From: Schistocerca nitens
Taxonomy: Eukaryota > Arthropoda > Insecta > Orthoptera > Acrididae
Length of the DNA: 64,000 nucleotides
Assembly: GCF_023898315.1 (NCBI RefSeq)
Contig: NC_064615.1
Coordinates: forward strand, 7,202,501 to 7,266,500
Reading direction: 5' to 3'
The translations under genes were made by a program, and so were the position numbers. Numbering within the stretch: the stretch's first letter is position 1; every line of letters begins with the position of its first letter. The notes below the pieces were generated by a model. It was not told the origin of the DNA, made no database searches, and saw only the letters and a list, made by a program, of their open reading frames with translations. Positions 40,444-50,510 of the stretch are shown piece after piece.

Positions 40444-42081
40444 ATGGACAGGAAATTAGAAATAAATCTAGACACGCGAGAACAGAATGCAATCGAGAGT
40501 AGTTCAGGCGGCACACCAACAGATGGCAGTGTGCGCGAGTTAAATTACGTACGCTACCACGCCGATGTCAATAAACAGATAGAAGCTATGAATGTCGCTC
40601 GTACTAAGGAAGACAATATGAGCGATGTTGCGGAAGACAGTGGCTATGTTAATGAATCGCGGGATATATTTGAATCCCCAAAAACAGAAAGGGTTGTAGG
40701 ATTTGAACACGAAAATTCAGTAGAAACGAAAAGTGAAAAGACACCAGATCTGACTGATTTACTTAGAATACTGTCTGCGCAATTTGCAGCGCAAAATGAC
40801 AATATCAATGACAATATTAAGGCACAAATTACAGCACACAGTGACAATATTAAGGCGCAAATCGCAGCACAGGGGCATCAAATTGCAGAACAAAGACAGC
40901 TAATTGCAACACAGGGTAGCGATATTAGTAAACAAATGCAAGAGCAAGGCAAAAATCTTAGTAATCTTAGTAAACAAATTGAAGAAGTTAACTCAAGGGT
41001 AGGAACAGTAAGTAATGAGATCAAAAGTATTAAAAGCGAAATTACTGTCATCAATGGCAATATTGTCAACATACAGGGACAAGTTGATGACATTAACGAA
41101 AGATTTGACACGGAAGTAATTAAAATTCAAGATCAAATAGAACCCTTAGTCTGTACTAAAGTGGATGAAAAGGTATTCGGTATTAAATCCGAAATACAAA
41201 CTGAATGTAACGAGGAATTTGCACAGATCAAACAGTCTGTAACAGAAACAAGCAGGGCTCTAACCAAACACATTCTTACTTGCGAAAAGAAGTGTGAACA
41301 TAACACTTCACAAATCCAAGGCAAAATGTATGACTTGGAAAGAAAAATACAAACCGGACCTACACATATTACTGAAAGAATGCCTCTCAGTAAAATATTA
41401 GAGGGCGAAGAGAAATTCGACCCTGCAAAGAGGCATAACGGATGGCACCCCCTAGACTTTATAAAGAATTGCGAAAGGAATTTTCCTGAACATTTATCTG
41501 ACCAGGAAAAAATTAATGTCGTAATTAGTGCACTAACGGGAGAAGCAAAAAGATGGGGGTTGAATCTGGATACAAACCAGATGTCTTTTGAAAATTTTAA
41601 GCAAAAATTTATTGACGAGTACTGGTCAGAACAAAAACAAGACCAGTTGTGGCGTGAATTTCTAATGGCCAGGCTGTACGATATCAGAGGCAGGCAAACC
41701 ATGAAAGAGTTTTGCGAATCATGGTACAGAAAACTAATACACCTAAAGGCTAGAAGGACTGAAGCTGAGATCGTTTGGGTTCTTTGGCAGAAATTGCCTG
41801 AGGATTCTAAAAGATATGTGGGGAGTACACACAGCAGTTTTTCTGCGTTTCTGGAAAGGGTAGAGGATGAAGATCACTGGCGCAGAAATCGCGAGTCCCG
41901 TCCCTATCATAACAACAATTATTCGCGCGAAAATAATGACCAAAACGAACGACAGGAGAATGATAGATTTCGCGTAAACACGATTCAAAGAGGTCGTGCG
42001 AGAGGCAAGGGAAATTTTACGACGCGCGGCAGAGGATACATGCCGCGGAATTTCCAAAATAGAGACGAAATGGAAAACTGA
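40444..42081 (+). CDS. gag: Gag polyprotein of Gypsy-A
   Basis: 545 residues, the structural protein that packages the retrotransposon RNA in the cytoplasm. The start is the first ATG after the leader, in context AAAATGG. Residues about 1-100 are acidic and low in order. Residues about 105-300 form a long predicted coiled coil with short repeats (DNIKAQI, QGxxI, SKQIEE). Residues about 325-450 match a retrotransposon gag (capsid-like) domain, with WHPLDFIKNCERNFPEHLSD, ALTGEAKRWGL and FKQKFIDEYW. The tail, from about 508, is RG-rich (QRGRARGKGNFTTRGRG) and replaces the CCHC zinc knuckle, which is absent. The pol frame begins 60 bases after the stop and in the -1 frame. Confidence 0.93.
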   Translation: MDRKLEINLDTREQNAIESSSGGTPTDGSVRELNYVRYHADVNKQIEAMNVARTKEDNMSDVAEDSGYVNESRDIFESPKTERVVGFEHENSVETKSEKTPDLTDLLRILSAQFAAQNDNINDNIKAQITAHSDNIKAQIAAQGHQIAEQRQLIATQGSDISKQMQEQGKNLSNLSKQIEEVNSRVGTVSNEIKSIKSEITVINGNIVNIQGQVDDINERFDTEVIKIQDQIEPLVCTKVDEKVFGIKSEIQTECNEEFAQIKQSVTETSRALTKHILTCEKKCEHNTSQIQGKMYDLERKIQTGPTHITERMPLSKILEGEEKFDPAKRHNGWHPLDFIKNCERNFPEHLSDQEKINVVISALTGEAKRWGLNLDTNQMSFENFKQKFIDEYWSEQKQDQLWREFLMARLYDIRGRQTMKEFCESWYRKLIHLKARRTEAEIVWVLWQKLPEDSKRYVGSTHSSFSAFLERVEDEDHWRRNRESRPYHNNNYSRENNDQNERQENDRFRVNTIQRGRARGKGNFTTRGRGYMPRNFQNRDEMEN

Positions 42082-42140
42082 AAACCGCGTGTGTTACGGG
42101 CCGGATTCACGCGGAAACCGGTTCTGGGCCCAAAGAAAAG
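42063..42140 (+). other. gag-pol junction, -1 frame overlap
   Basis: The pol frame opens after a TAG at 42,060-42,062 and gag stops at 42,079-42,081, so they overlap by 19 bases in the -1 frame. The heptamer GGAAAAC before the gag stop only weakly resembles a slippery site. Either frameshifting or re-initiation at the ATG of 42,141 could express pol. Confidence 0.5.
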
Positions 42141-45100
42141 ATGCCAAATATTAGATTCGAGAAAGAAAGATGTAAGCTACGGGGCAAGAAGGTTAAGGGC
42201 GCGCCTATAGCAGACGGGCGCGGAGTGATACATAGTGGCGTTCCCAGTGCAAAGTCACGTGACTGTTCGTGCTCGGGCCAGCGCTTGCCGGAGCAGTGTA
42301 CATTGCATTTGGCAGCAGACACAAATGGCAGACGTCAGAACAAGATGGCTGTCGTAGAGAGAGACAGAAGAGGCGGGATCGGACACTTCCGATGGCCGTT
42401 TTCAGTAGTAAATGAACGTAGAAATGAAAATAAAGTTAATGCGTCATATGATAAAGATAACTCCGTATCGGATTCGTGCGAAAAGACTTTATTAAAGAAT
42501 GAAAGGGAGACAGAAAAGGCGAGTGAAAAGGGAAATATTGACACTATTAATGATGTGTATGAGGTAAAGGACGTAGATGTGGGAGGAGTTATGATGAATA
42601 AAGAGGAAAGGGAGGTAGAATATGCCACGCAAAAGACGTGTGCTCAATTAATAATAGGTAAAAATGATGTAAAGGAGGACGTCAGTGAACATTGCATTGT
42701 AAACAGTGCAGACAAAATTGTTGTTGATGGAAATGTGTTTAGTGATTCTGAGGTAGAAGGGTGTGGTAATTTCGCGCGATGGCCTGAAACTGATAGCATG
42801 GAAGAAAATGAAATGAAAGTTATCAAAGTACGTGACGATTATACTAAATATGAAGTTAAGGCCGGAATCGTTCAAAGTGATATAACTGAAGTGTCTGACT
42901 GTCCAAACGGTGTACATTGTGTAGAAAATGAGTCGAAATACGAAGTGACTGAAACATCTAGTGATAATTTGCCTCACTGTTTAAAAGTTGCATTCCTGCT
43001 CGAATCGGATGACGAAAATGAAATCAGTGATAGCTCAGACGAAGGGGAGACAACAGATTCAGATACAGATGAGTTTTCGGAGGTAGACAAATCTACTTAT
43101 ACCTTTACAGAAAGAGGTTACGAAAAAATTAATGACATCTTTTCGAAACAAAATCCGGAATGTGTAACTGAAACAAAACCGAAAGAGCCGCCGGATGACA
43201 CTATATTAGGGCAGGCTTTACTTAATGTAATGACAGGAATAGATTTACTAAAACTTAAAGAACCTCCAGATACAAACATAGTAGAACGTGAACTGTTAAA
43301 GATCTGTAAAGATGTAGAGGTACACAAACCCAAAAAGCCACCTGATATACAACAGAAATCAGTAGGTAATATTTCCTGGAAAGATATTATGGTTGAGCAG
43401 GATCTGTTATGGGAAGAGCAGGAGGAAAAGGAACAGAGAATTATTAAACAAACTATAATACCGGTAAATGTTTGTAACACTGAACTGCAAGTACTTTTAG
43501 ACACAGGATCTCAAATCAGAGCCATATCAGAATCATTCTTTGATCATATTTCCTGTAAACCAGGGTTAGTAATAATGTCTGTTAGTGGAGTGAAAATTAT
43601 AGGAGCTACTGGTAGGTCCAGCAAGCCCATTCAAAAACAAGTACTGATGGACTTTGAAATAGGAAGCCAAAAATTTGAACATGATTTTTTAGTGGTCCCT
43701 GAACTAAGTGCTGAAATGATTCTAGGTATTGATTGGCTAGACAAGGAAAAAGTAGTTTTAGATTGTGGTAATGGAACAGTTAAGATTAATAGGGAAACTG
43801 AAACAATAGAAATTAAATTTGAAGGTGACAACCAGGTCCAAGCTGTGAATGTAGAACCCATTTTGTTAAGAATAGAAACTGAAAATGATGGTTTATCCCA
43901 AGTATATGAAATATACCATGTGAATAGTTTATTGCAGGATGACCAAAAAACTGACAGTTTTGAGGAAATTGTTGATGTTATCCAAGAAATATCATGTGAA
44001 CAAAAAGATGATTTATTTAATATCTTGAATAATAATAAGAAAGTATTCTCTGATAAACCAGGTGTCGTAAATAACTTTGAATACCGTATGGATATCCTGG
44101 AACATGAACCATTCTTTGTCAAACCATATCCAATACCTATAGCTAAGAAAGAAGCAGTACAAACTGAGATTGATAAAATGTTGGAATGGGGGGTAATAGA
44201 AAGAAGCAATAGTGAATACAATAGTCCACTTATTATAGTCAATAAAAAGGATGGAGGTGTAAGAGTTGTCATTGATGCTCGGACATTGAATAAGATTGTC
44301 AGGAGAGAAGTAGACAGGCCTGAAAATTTAGATGATTTATTACAAAAGTTCCATAATGTAAAGTATCTAACTAGTTTAGACCTTACGGCTGGATATTGGC
44401 AGATCCCATTACACAAAGACTCTAGGAAATATACAGCTTTTTTGTTTGCAGGAAAATGTTACCAATACAAAGTTGTACCATTTGGTTTGAATACTTCGGT
44501 TTCTGTTTTCATTAGGGCTTTGGATTCTGTATTAGGAAAAGAACTTTGTGCCAGATTGACTGTATATGTAGATGACTTGTTGATTGCTACTGATAATTGG
44601 GAGGAGCATTGTGATCTGTTGAACAAAACCCTTATTGCTCTTCAAGCAGGGGGCATGACTCTGAAGTTAAAAAAGTGTGAATTTGTGAGACAAGAAATTA
44701 AGTTTTTAGGACACATAATAACCACATCTGGGATTGGCAAGGACCCAGAAAAGCTTAATGCTATTGAAAAGTGCCCTCCCCCGAAGAACCGGAAACAGTT
44801 GAAAGCGTTTTTAGGTCTTTGTGGGTTTTACCGCAAATTTGTGAAAGGGCAAGCTTTTAATAGCCCACATTTGAATGGTTTGTTAAAGAAAAATAGTGTA
44901 TATATTTGGACATCTGAATGTCAGAAAGATTTCGAAAATTTGAAAACTGAGCTATTAAAGGAAAACATTTTACATCACCCAGTTTTAAGTAAACCATTCC
45001 ACATGATTACAGACAGTAGTGCTTATGGTATCGGTGTTGAAATATTTCAGGAAAACACAGAATTTGGGGAAACAGAACATAATACCATTGCTTTCGCTAG

Positions 45101-46676
45101 TAGGACTTTAACTAAATATGAGAAAAACTATACTATTTCAGAGAAAGAGGCCTTGGCAATCATTTGGGGATTAAAGAAATTTAGGATTTATTTATGGGGA
45201 CACAAAACTATTATTCATACAGACCACAAGGCATTAACCTTTTTGAAAAACTGTCGACTGTTTACCGGCAGGTTGAGTCGATGGGCCCTGTATTTACAAC
45301 AGTTTGATTATGAGATATTGTATATTAAAGGTAGTGACAATTATGTAGCTGACGCTTTATCACGGTTGCCTGAAGGTATGAACAACTTACCAAGGGAATC
45401 CAATGAAGATGGCAAATTTCATATGAGATATATTAAGGAGGTTCCAGGTAGGAAAAGAATTGAGCAAATCTGTAAAAGTATGAGGTTCCACCAGAATGAG
45501 GATGACATTTGGAAGTCAGTGAAAATTAATTTTAGTAACCCTAATTTCCCACAAATCAGTAGATTTTACAAAATATTCAATGGAGTTTTGTACAGGAGAA
45601 AGAACACCAGCACTGAAGAATGGAAGGTGTGTTGGCCTAAGCAATTTGAGACTGAAGTGATTGATTATTTTCATCTTGCCTTAGGGCATTGTGGTCCCAA
45701 GAAGTGTATTGAAAAGTTAACTGATGTGGTTGCGATTAACGTAGGTGCTACTAAGAAAATTACTGAGAGAATAAGATCTTGTGATGTATGTCAAAGGGCA
45801 AAAGTAACAAATAGAGTAAATCAGGGTTTTATGCAGAATACGATACCAGAGGACACATTAGAATTACTGTCAGTGGATTTGTATGGTCCGTTACCAAAAA
45901 CCTCAGGTAATTGGTCTTATATTGTTGTAGTGTTGGAAGTGTTCTCCAAATTTATTAAATTATATCCAATCAGGAATGCCACTGCTAAAGTAGTCTTTAG
46001 CAAGATGACTGAGTATTTTAACACCATTGGTAAACCCAAAGCAGTTTTGTCTGATAATGGACCACAGTTTATCTCAAAAGTCTGGAAGGAAGGCATGAAG
46101 CAACATGGGGTTCAAGTTAAATATATTTCAGCTTACCACCCGGCTAGTAACCCTGTCGAAAGATATATGCGTGAATTAGGAAGATTAGGTAGAACCTACT
46201 GTCACCATAACCATAAGGCTTGGGGCAGGTTTGTAAATGACTTTGAAAAGACCATGAACACCTTGTACCATGAAACCACCGGTTTTACCCCTGAAGAAAT
46301 TCTGTTAGACCGTAAAAGTAAAAGTATTATTGAAGAGATCTTGCAATTCCCCCCTATTGTAGGAATTAACCTGCATGAAAAGAAAGAGTTAGTTAAGAAA
46401 AGAATGAAAGAGAAAGCAGCCGCTAGATCCAAAAGGCATGATAATAACCTTAAAACAACTAAATTTAAGCTAGGAGATTATGTCTTAGTGAAGACCCATG
46501 AAAAATCAAGTGAAATTAATAATGAAATTTCTAAATTCAAATACATTTACAATGGGCCTTTTGAAGTGCAAGGAACTCCACATGCAAATGCTTATTTTCT
46601 TGTGTACCCTAGGTCAAGGAAGCCTTTAGGAGTTAGAAATATAGTTGACTTGAAATTGTATGTCCACAGAAACTAA
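42141..46676 (+). CDS. pol: Pol polyprotein of Gypsy-A: protease, RT, RNase H, integrase
   Basis: 1511 residues, uninterrupted. Residues 1 to about 430 are an acidic, low-complexity extension without a known domain. A retropepsin-like protease follows, with LLDTGSQ (Asp454) and ILGIDWL near 528. Reverse transcriptase spans about 660-860, with Asp747 in SLDLTAGYWQ and YVDD at 809-812. RNase H starts near 950, with Asp958, Glu1001 or 1003, Asp1028 and Asp1071 as candidate acids. Integrase has the zinc-binding set H1178, H1183, C1214, C1217 and the acids Asp1246, Asp1305 and Glu1340. The last 100 residues contain a basic stretch and GPFEV, as in gypsy C-terminal domains. The protease-RT-RH-IN order makes it Ty3/Gypsy. 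The frame is open back to 42,063 and overlaps the last codons of gag. Confidence 0.95.
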   Translation: MPNIRFEKERCKLRGKKVKGAPIADGRGVIHSGVPSAKSRDCSCSGQRLPEQCTLHLAADTNGRRQNKMAVVERDRRGGIGHFRWPFSVVNERRNENKVNASYDKDNSVSDSCEKTLLKNERETEKASEKGNIDTINDVYEVKDVDVGGVMMNKEEREVEYATQKTCAQLIIGKNDVKEDVSEHCIVNSADKIVVDGNVFSDSEVEGCGNFARWPETDSMEENEMKVIKVRDDYTKYEVKAGIVQSDITEVSDCPNGVHCVENESKYEVTETSSDNLPHCLKVAFLLESDDENEISDSSDEGETTDSDTDEFSEVDKSTYTFTERGYEKINDIFSKQNPECVTETKPKEPPDDTILGQALLNVMTGIDLLKLKEPPDTNIVERELLKICKDVEVHKPKKPPDIQQKSVGNISWKDIMVEQDLLWEEQEEKEQRIIKQTIIPVNVCNTELQVLLDTGSQIRAISESFFDHISCKPGLVIMSVSGVKIIGATGRSSKPIQKQVLMDFEIGSQKFEHDFLVVPELSAEMILGIDWLDKEKVVLDCGNGTVKINRETETIEIKFEGDNQVQAVNVEPILLRIETENDGLSQVYEIYHVNSLLQDDQKTDSFEEIVDVIQEISCEQKDDLFNILNNNKKVFSDKPGVVNNFEYRMDILEHEPFFVKPYPIPIAKKEAVQTEIDKMLEWGVIERSNSEYNSPLIIVNKKDGGVRVVIDARTLNKIVRREVDRPENLDDLLQKFHNVKYLTSLDLTAGYWQIPLHKDSRKYTAFLFAGKCYQYKVVPFGLNTSVSVFIRALDSVLGKELCARLTVYVDDLLIATDNWEEHCDLLNKTLIALQAGGMTLKLKKCEFVRQEIKFLGHIITTSGIGKDPEKLNAIEKCPPPKNRKQLKAFLGLCGFYRKFVKGQAFNSPHLNGLLKKNSVYIWTSECQKDFENLKTELLKENILHHPVLSKPFHMITDSSAYGIGVEIFQENTEFGETEHNTIAFASRTLTKYEKNYTISEKEALAIIWGLKKFRIYLWGHKTIIHTDHKALTFLKNCRLFTGRLSRWALYLQQFDYEILYIKGSDNYVADALSRLPEGMNNLPRESNEDGKFHMRYIKEVPGRKRIEQICKSMRFHQNEDDIWKSVKINFSNPNFPQISRFYKIFNGVLYRRKNTSTEEWKVCWPKQFETEVIDYFHLALGHCGPKKCIEKLTDVVAINVGATKKITERIRSCDVCQRAKVTNRVNQGFMQNTIPEDTLELLSVDLYGPLPKTSGNWSYIVVVLEVFSKFIKLYPIRNATAKVVFSKMTEYFNTIGKPKAVLSDNGPQFISKVWKEGMKQHGVQVKYISAYHPASNPVERYMRELGRLGRTYCHHNHKAWGRFVNDFEKTMNTLYHETTGFTPEEILLDRKSKSIIEEILQFPPIVGINLHEKKELVKKRMKEKAAARSKRHDNNLKTTKFKLGDYVLVKTHEKSSEINNEISKFKYIYNGPFEVQGTPHANAYFLVYPRSRKPLGVRNIVDLKLYVHRN

Positions 46677-48742
46677 TGATGAATGAAATGTACAACCCTC
46701 AGGGGACATGCACTCTTTGCATTGTCAGGTGCCTGACGAGCACCAGGGACCCGAGTTGTTGCCAGCACTACTTCCATTTCTTTTCGTGCTGTCAACCTTC
46801 CTCTTCATCATTCAGAACTTTTACTATCTTCTTTCCTTCTTCTCTATCAAAGTAAACTGAATAGTGTAGAAATAATGTAACATACTGTGTATTGTTTGTG
46901 AACAAATAGAAATGAATGATTACATTGGGTACACTAGAAAATGGCCAAGAATAATGAAAGTGTAGTGGGTATTGTAAAGGAAAAATGTATTGGAAAAGTA
47001 ATTGGAAAGAGAAATATGGATGAGAAAGGTAAGAATACTGAAAACAAGGTAAATGAATAATATAATATGACTAAATGTAAATGTTTTTGAAAGTAGGGAT
47101 AAATATGATGTTGAAAAACTTTGTGTGTTAAAAAACTGTGGAGATGAACCTGGCTAATGTGTGTAAGATGGATATGAGACGTATATGTCTAGTGCCACCA
47201 AAGGCAAAAAAAAGCACTTCCAATAGGATATAAAATTATTGCCCTGGACTTGATATATGTAATGACCTAACTGTGTGTGGAAAAACAATGGTAAAGGAGT
47301 AGTAAGAAATCCTTAATCCTGTCTTGATCCCAAGTATGACATTTGATTGTTTCTTGATTAATGTATATGTTACCTGGTGTTGACATTTGAAAAGAAATGG
47401 TTTTGTTGCCAGTGTCTAATTACTGTTTCAAAGTTGCAGGTTTTATATTTTGTACCATTAATGCAAATGTTACCAAAGATGTGACGTAATGATGAAAAAC
47501 ACAAAGATGATGACAATAAACTGCTCAAAAGTATGTTGTTGGGCAGCTAAACAAGACAAAACAATAAAAATTGCAGTGGTCCTAAAGCTGAGGGCTACCT
47601 AAATATGCAGTGTGAGCAGTAGCCAAAGGACTTGCCATTGTGGGGCAAAAAGTTGATAAGTGGTTACGAACTGCCAAACCTAGAGGATGAGGCAGTGTAT
47701 GAATTGAAAAATGTCTGTTTTAGTGTTCTTAATCTAAATTGTGTTTTTGTGCCTAAAGGTTTATAGATAAAGACTGCCAAAACAATAATGGGCAGAATGT
47801 ATAACATAGACTGCTAGTGCTGAGGCAAGCAGTGAACGTAGTTAGGTTTATTGGTCAATGTGTTATGAACTGACTATTCTTTCTGAAGTCAGTGAAAATT
47901 TATTATAAAATATAAATAGATTCTTATTTAAATGGATGTAGATGTTTTGATGCTAGGGTTTTTGGAATAACTTAAAGTTTTGGACTGTCTGTTTTAGAAC
48001 ACAGCAGTGATGATTAAAGATAGGTTCTGAATAGGTTAATGTGTTTATGTACAACAAACATTTTGGACTACTATTAATGAAGAGCAGATTTAAAGTTAAC
48101 TGTTTTGAGAAAACCTTGAAAAGTTACTTTTGTATTTAAAGAGTCAGTTGGAAAAGGGTTCTCATAGCTGTTTGTATAAATACTTGTGCATATGTGAAAG
48201 CAAACTGAAATTTTCAACATTCCATTAATTGCTGAACCTTGCAAAATGTACTATGATCATGAGTATACTTGTGTGTCTCTGAAAGTTACATTCTTTAACA
48301 ACATTGAAAGACAAATTTGTGTTTTGTTGAGTTAAAATGTTCTGTGCTATTGTATGTGTGTTTATTTCCTTTTCTTTTATTTGAAGGCTATACCTATTCT
48401 CCTAATATGCAGATTTATTTTGTGTATTGTTTGTCTATTATTTGAACTGTATGTGTGTAAAATGAACATGCTTAAAGGTATTTTGTGTAAAGATGCAAAA
48501 TTAATTTCCGTAAACTAGTCTGAAAATGAAAATTGCTATAAATGCTTTACTTTGAGGATGTTTTTGAAAGAAATATGTGCATTTCTTAGTGTATATACTG
48601 TATATTTGTAATATGTGTATTTTTTTTCTCCCAACTGAAATTGGATGGTACAATTTTTTTTCTTTAGCCAACACCACTTAGGTGTTATAGATGTTTCCTT
48701 GAAGTATCCCTTACAGGAAACTTCAATGAAACATGGGGCATG
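46677..48742 (+). other. 3' non-coding region and polypurine tract of Gypsy-A
   Basis: About 2.1 kb without any frame longer than 60 codons. Composition is strikingly low in C on this strand. It ends in ACATGGGGCATG directly before the 3' LTR, which would serve as the polypurine tract. No envelope remnant, splice-acceptor ORF or repeat is evident. Confidence 0.75.
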
Positions 48743-50510
48743 TGTAACACCACAGCTCTTATGCTGTATGGATTTATTTATTTAATTTTTTTGCTTCATT
48801 TTTTTTTCATTTAATATTACATCGTTAAGAACCTGTAAATGTTTTTGATTGAATAGATAACACAAAATTGTATACTCTTTTCTATGTTAAAACTTTGATG
48901 TTGTAGTTTGATTCTATGCAAAGTAGTGTATCTGTACTGTAAATACTTTGTCCCATTTGGAGGGAACAAAACTTACTGTATATAATTGCAATTCTGTGTG
49001 AATAATTTTTTGTAGAAGTGTCAATATGTGCAAATGTTCTGTTTTATTTAATGTGTTTGTTTGCTGTTATGTAAATTGCTGATCCTCACTTAGGGCTCTT
49101 AGTTACTCTATATGTAAAAGTTGTAGTCGTTCCCCTCGGGAACGGAACTGTGTAGCGCGCGCAAATTGTGGTTGGCCTAGGTGGAAAAGGTGGAACGAGC
49201 AGTCAGTCGGGGACGAGCCAGCAGTCTGAGATGAGCTACGAGTCCGTGCGCTGCCGTGCAAAAGTTGAATAGTGCTGGTTTCGAGAGAGGCTTTTCTGTT
49301 ATTTTCCAATGCCTCGGATGGGTGGATAAATAGCTGGGCTATTCTGGAATGCGTATCTATCTTCGCCACCAAGAAATGACAGAGCCCAGCAATTCTGCCT
49401 GCAAATCCACCTACCAACCTGCAGTTGCCACCACATTGCGCAATCACTGTAACATAATACTATCACGATGTACAGTGAAGGATCAGCTTAAGGGATGTGT
49501 TATTATGCTGAAATATAAGGTAATGTGTATCTGAATTTATGTACCTACCTTGATTTTTCTCCTCATCATAACACCTCTCAGGGTCCTCTCCGTTTGAAGT
49601 AAAGTGATTACCGAGTGTCCTTACTGAAAGTACGTTAAAATTCCAGTTTTCTAATTAATGCCTCTTGAACGTAGTAAAGTTAAAGTTAATGTGGCAAGAA
49701 AGTGAGTTAGAGTTAATGATGCTTGCTGAAAATAACATTCTTAGTAAAAATGCTTATTAATGTTTTGTTGCCAACTTCAAATTAAAATTTCTCAAGACTG
49801 AGGCTTATAACGTTTTGCTTAGTAAATGATCACATTATTGTCTGTAATAAATCCTAAAAGGTGAGTCAGTTTCTTGCAATTTGGTCAGTATTGTGTTTTG
49901 CAGTGGTAAAAGTGAGAAAGCTGCAGTTGTGAAACTTTATATATTCATGTTTGCTAAGTGTTTGTGTATCTTGTGCATTAGAAGTGCATGTTAATAGTAA
50001 TATTATAAAGACCATTCACTTTATGTAAGCCCTGAAAGTGATAGTTTTTTTTTTTGTACGTGTTATAACTGTGTAAATAGTTTTCTGTGCTGCTCCAGTC
50101 GTTAGCTTCTATCTTAAAACATAGGTGTGTCAGAATTCATTGCACTCGTGTGTGGCCAAGTTTAAGTTGTGTTTGTCCGTTATAGTTACTTATACCTATT
50201 TTCCTAATCGAGAATGTTAATCTTTCTCTTTCCTAGTTAGGCTGGCGGCCGTTTTCTTTATCCGTTGAACAGTGCAAATAGGCAAAATTACGTTTGGTAC
50301 TGTTTAAATATTTACGTAATTCTAATTTTCATTTCCGATAAGCCACTTCCGTTGGGTACAACACGGTCAATTTAACAAAATTCCTCTCAGAGGGTAACAC
50401 TGCTCTGTTGATTTGCACTATAATTGCTTTTACAAAATAGTTATATGTCACAACCTGTTTCTAGCATTGAGGTTATGGTGCAGTAGTAACAGCAGACGGG
50501 TAGTGTTATA
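48743..50510 (+). repeat. 3' LTR of Gypsy-A
   Basis: Near-identical to 38,481-40,248. One visible difference is GCAGTGGTAAAAG here against GCAGTAGTAAAAG. It is followed directly by TATT. Confidence 0.95.

Larger units (their letters stand above)
38481..50510 (+). mobile_element. Complete Gypsy-type LTR retrotransposon (Gypsy-A), 12.0 kb
   Basis: LTRs of 1768 bp (38,481-40,248 and 48,743-50,510) start TGTAACACCACAGC and end GTGTTATA. The 4-bp target duplication TATT lies outside (38,477-38,480 and 50,511-50,514). The order is 5' LTR, primer-binding site, leader, gag, pol, a 2.1-kb non-coding region, purine tract, 3' LTR. The LTRs show only two differences that I could find by eye (near 39,644 and 39,970), so the insertion is recent. 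Both ORFs are open. No envelope gene is present, so by content it is a retrotransposon and not a retrovirus. Confidence 0.96.

Noticed and set aside
40747-41111. Minus-strand ORFs inside Gypsy-A gag and pol (for example 41,133-41,702 and 43,631-44,416)
   Set aside because: They are shadows of the intact sense ORFs, with no family features.
46677-48742. Envelope gene in Gypsy-A
   Set aside because: No open frame above 60 codons, no signal peptide or transmembrane segment. Nothing supports an env remnant.
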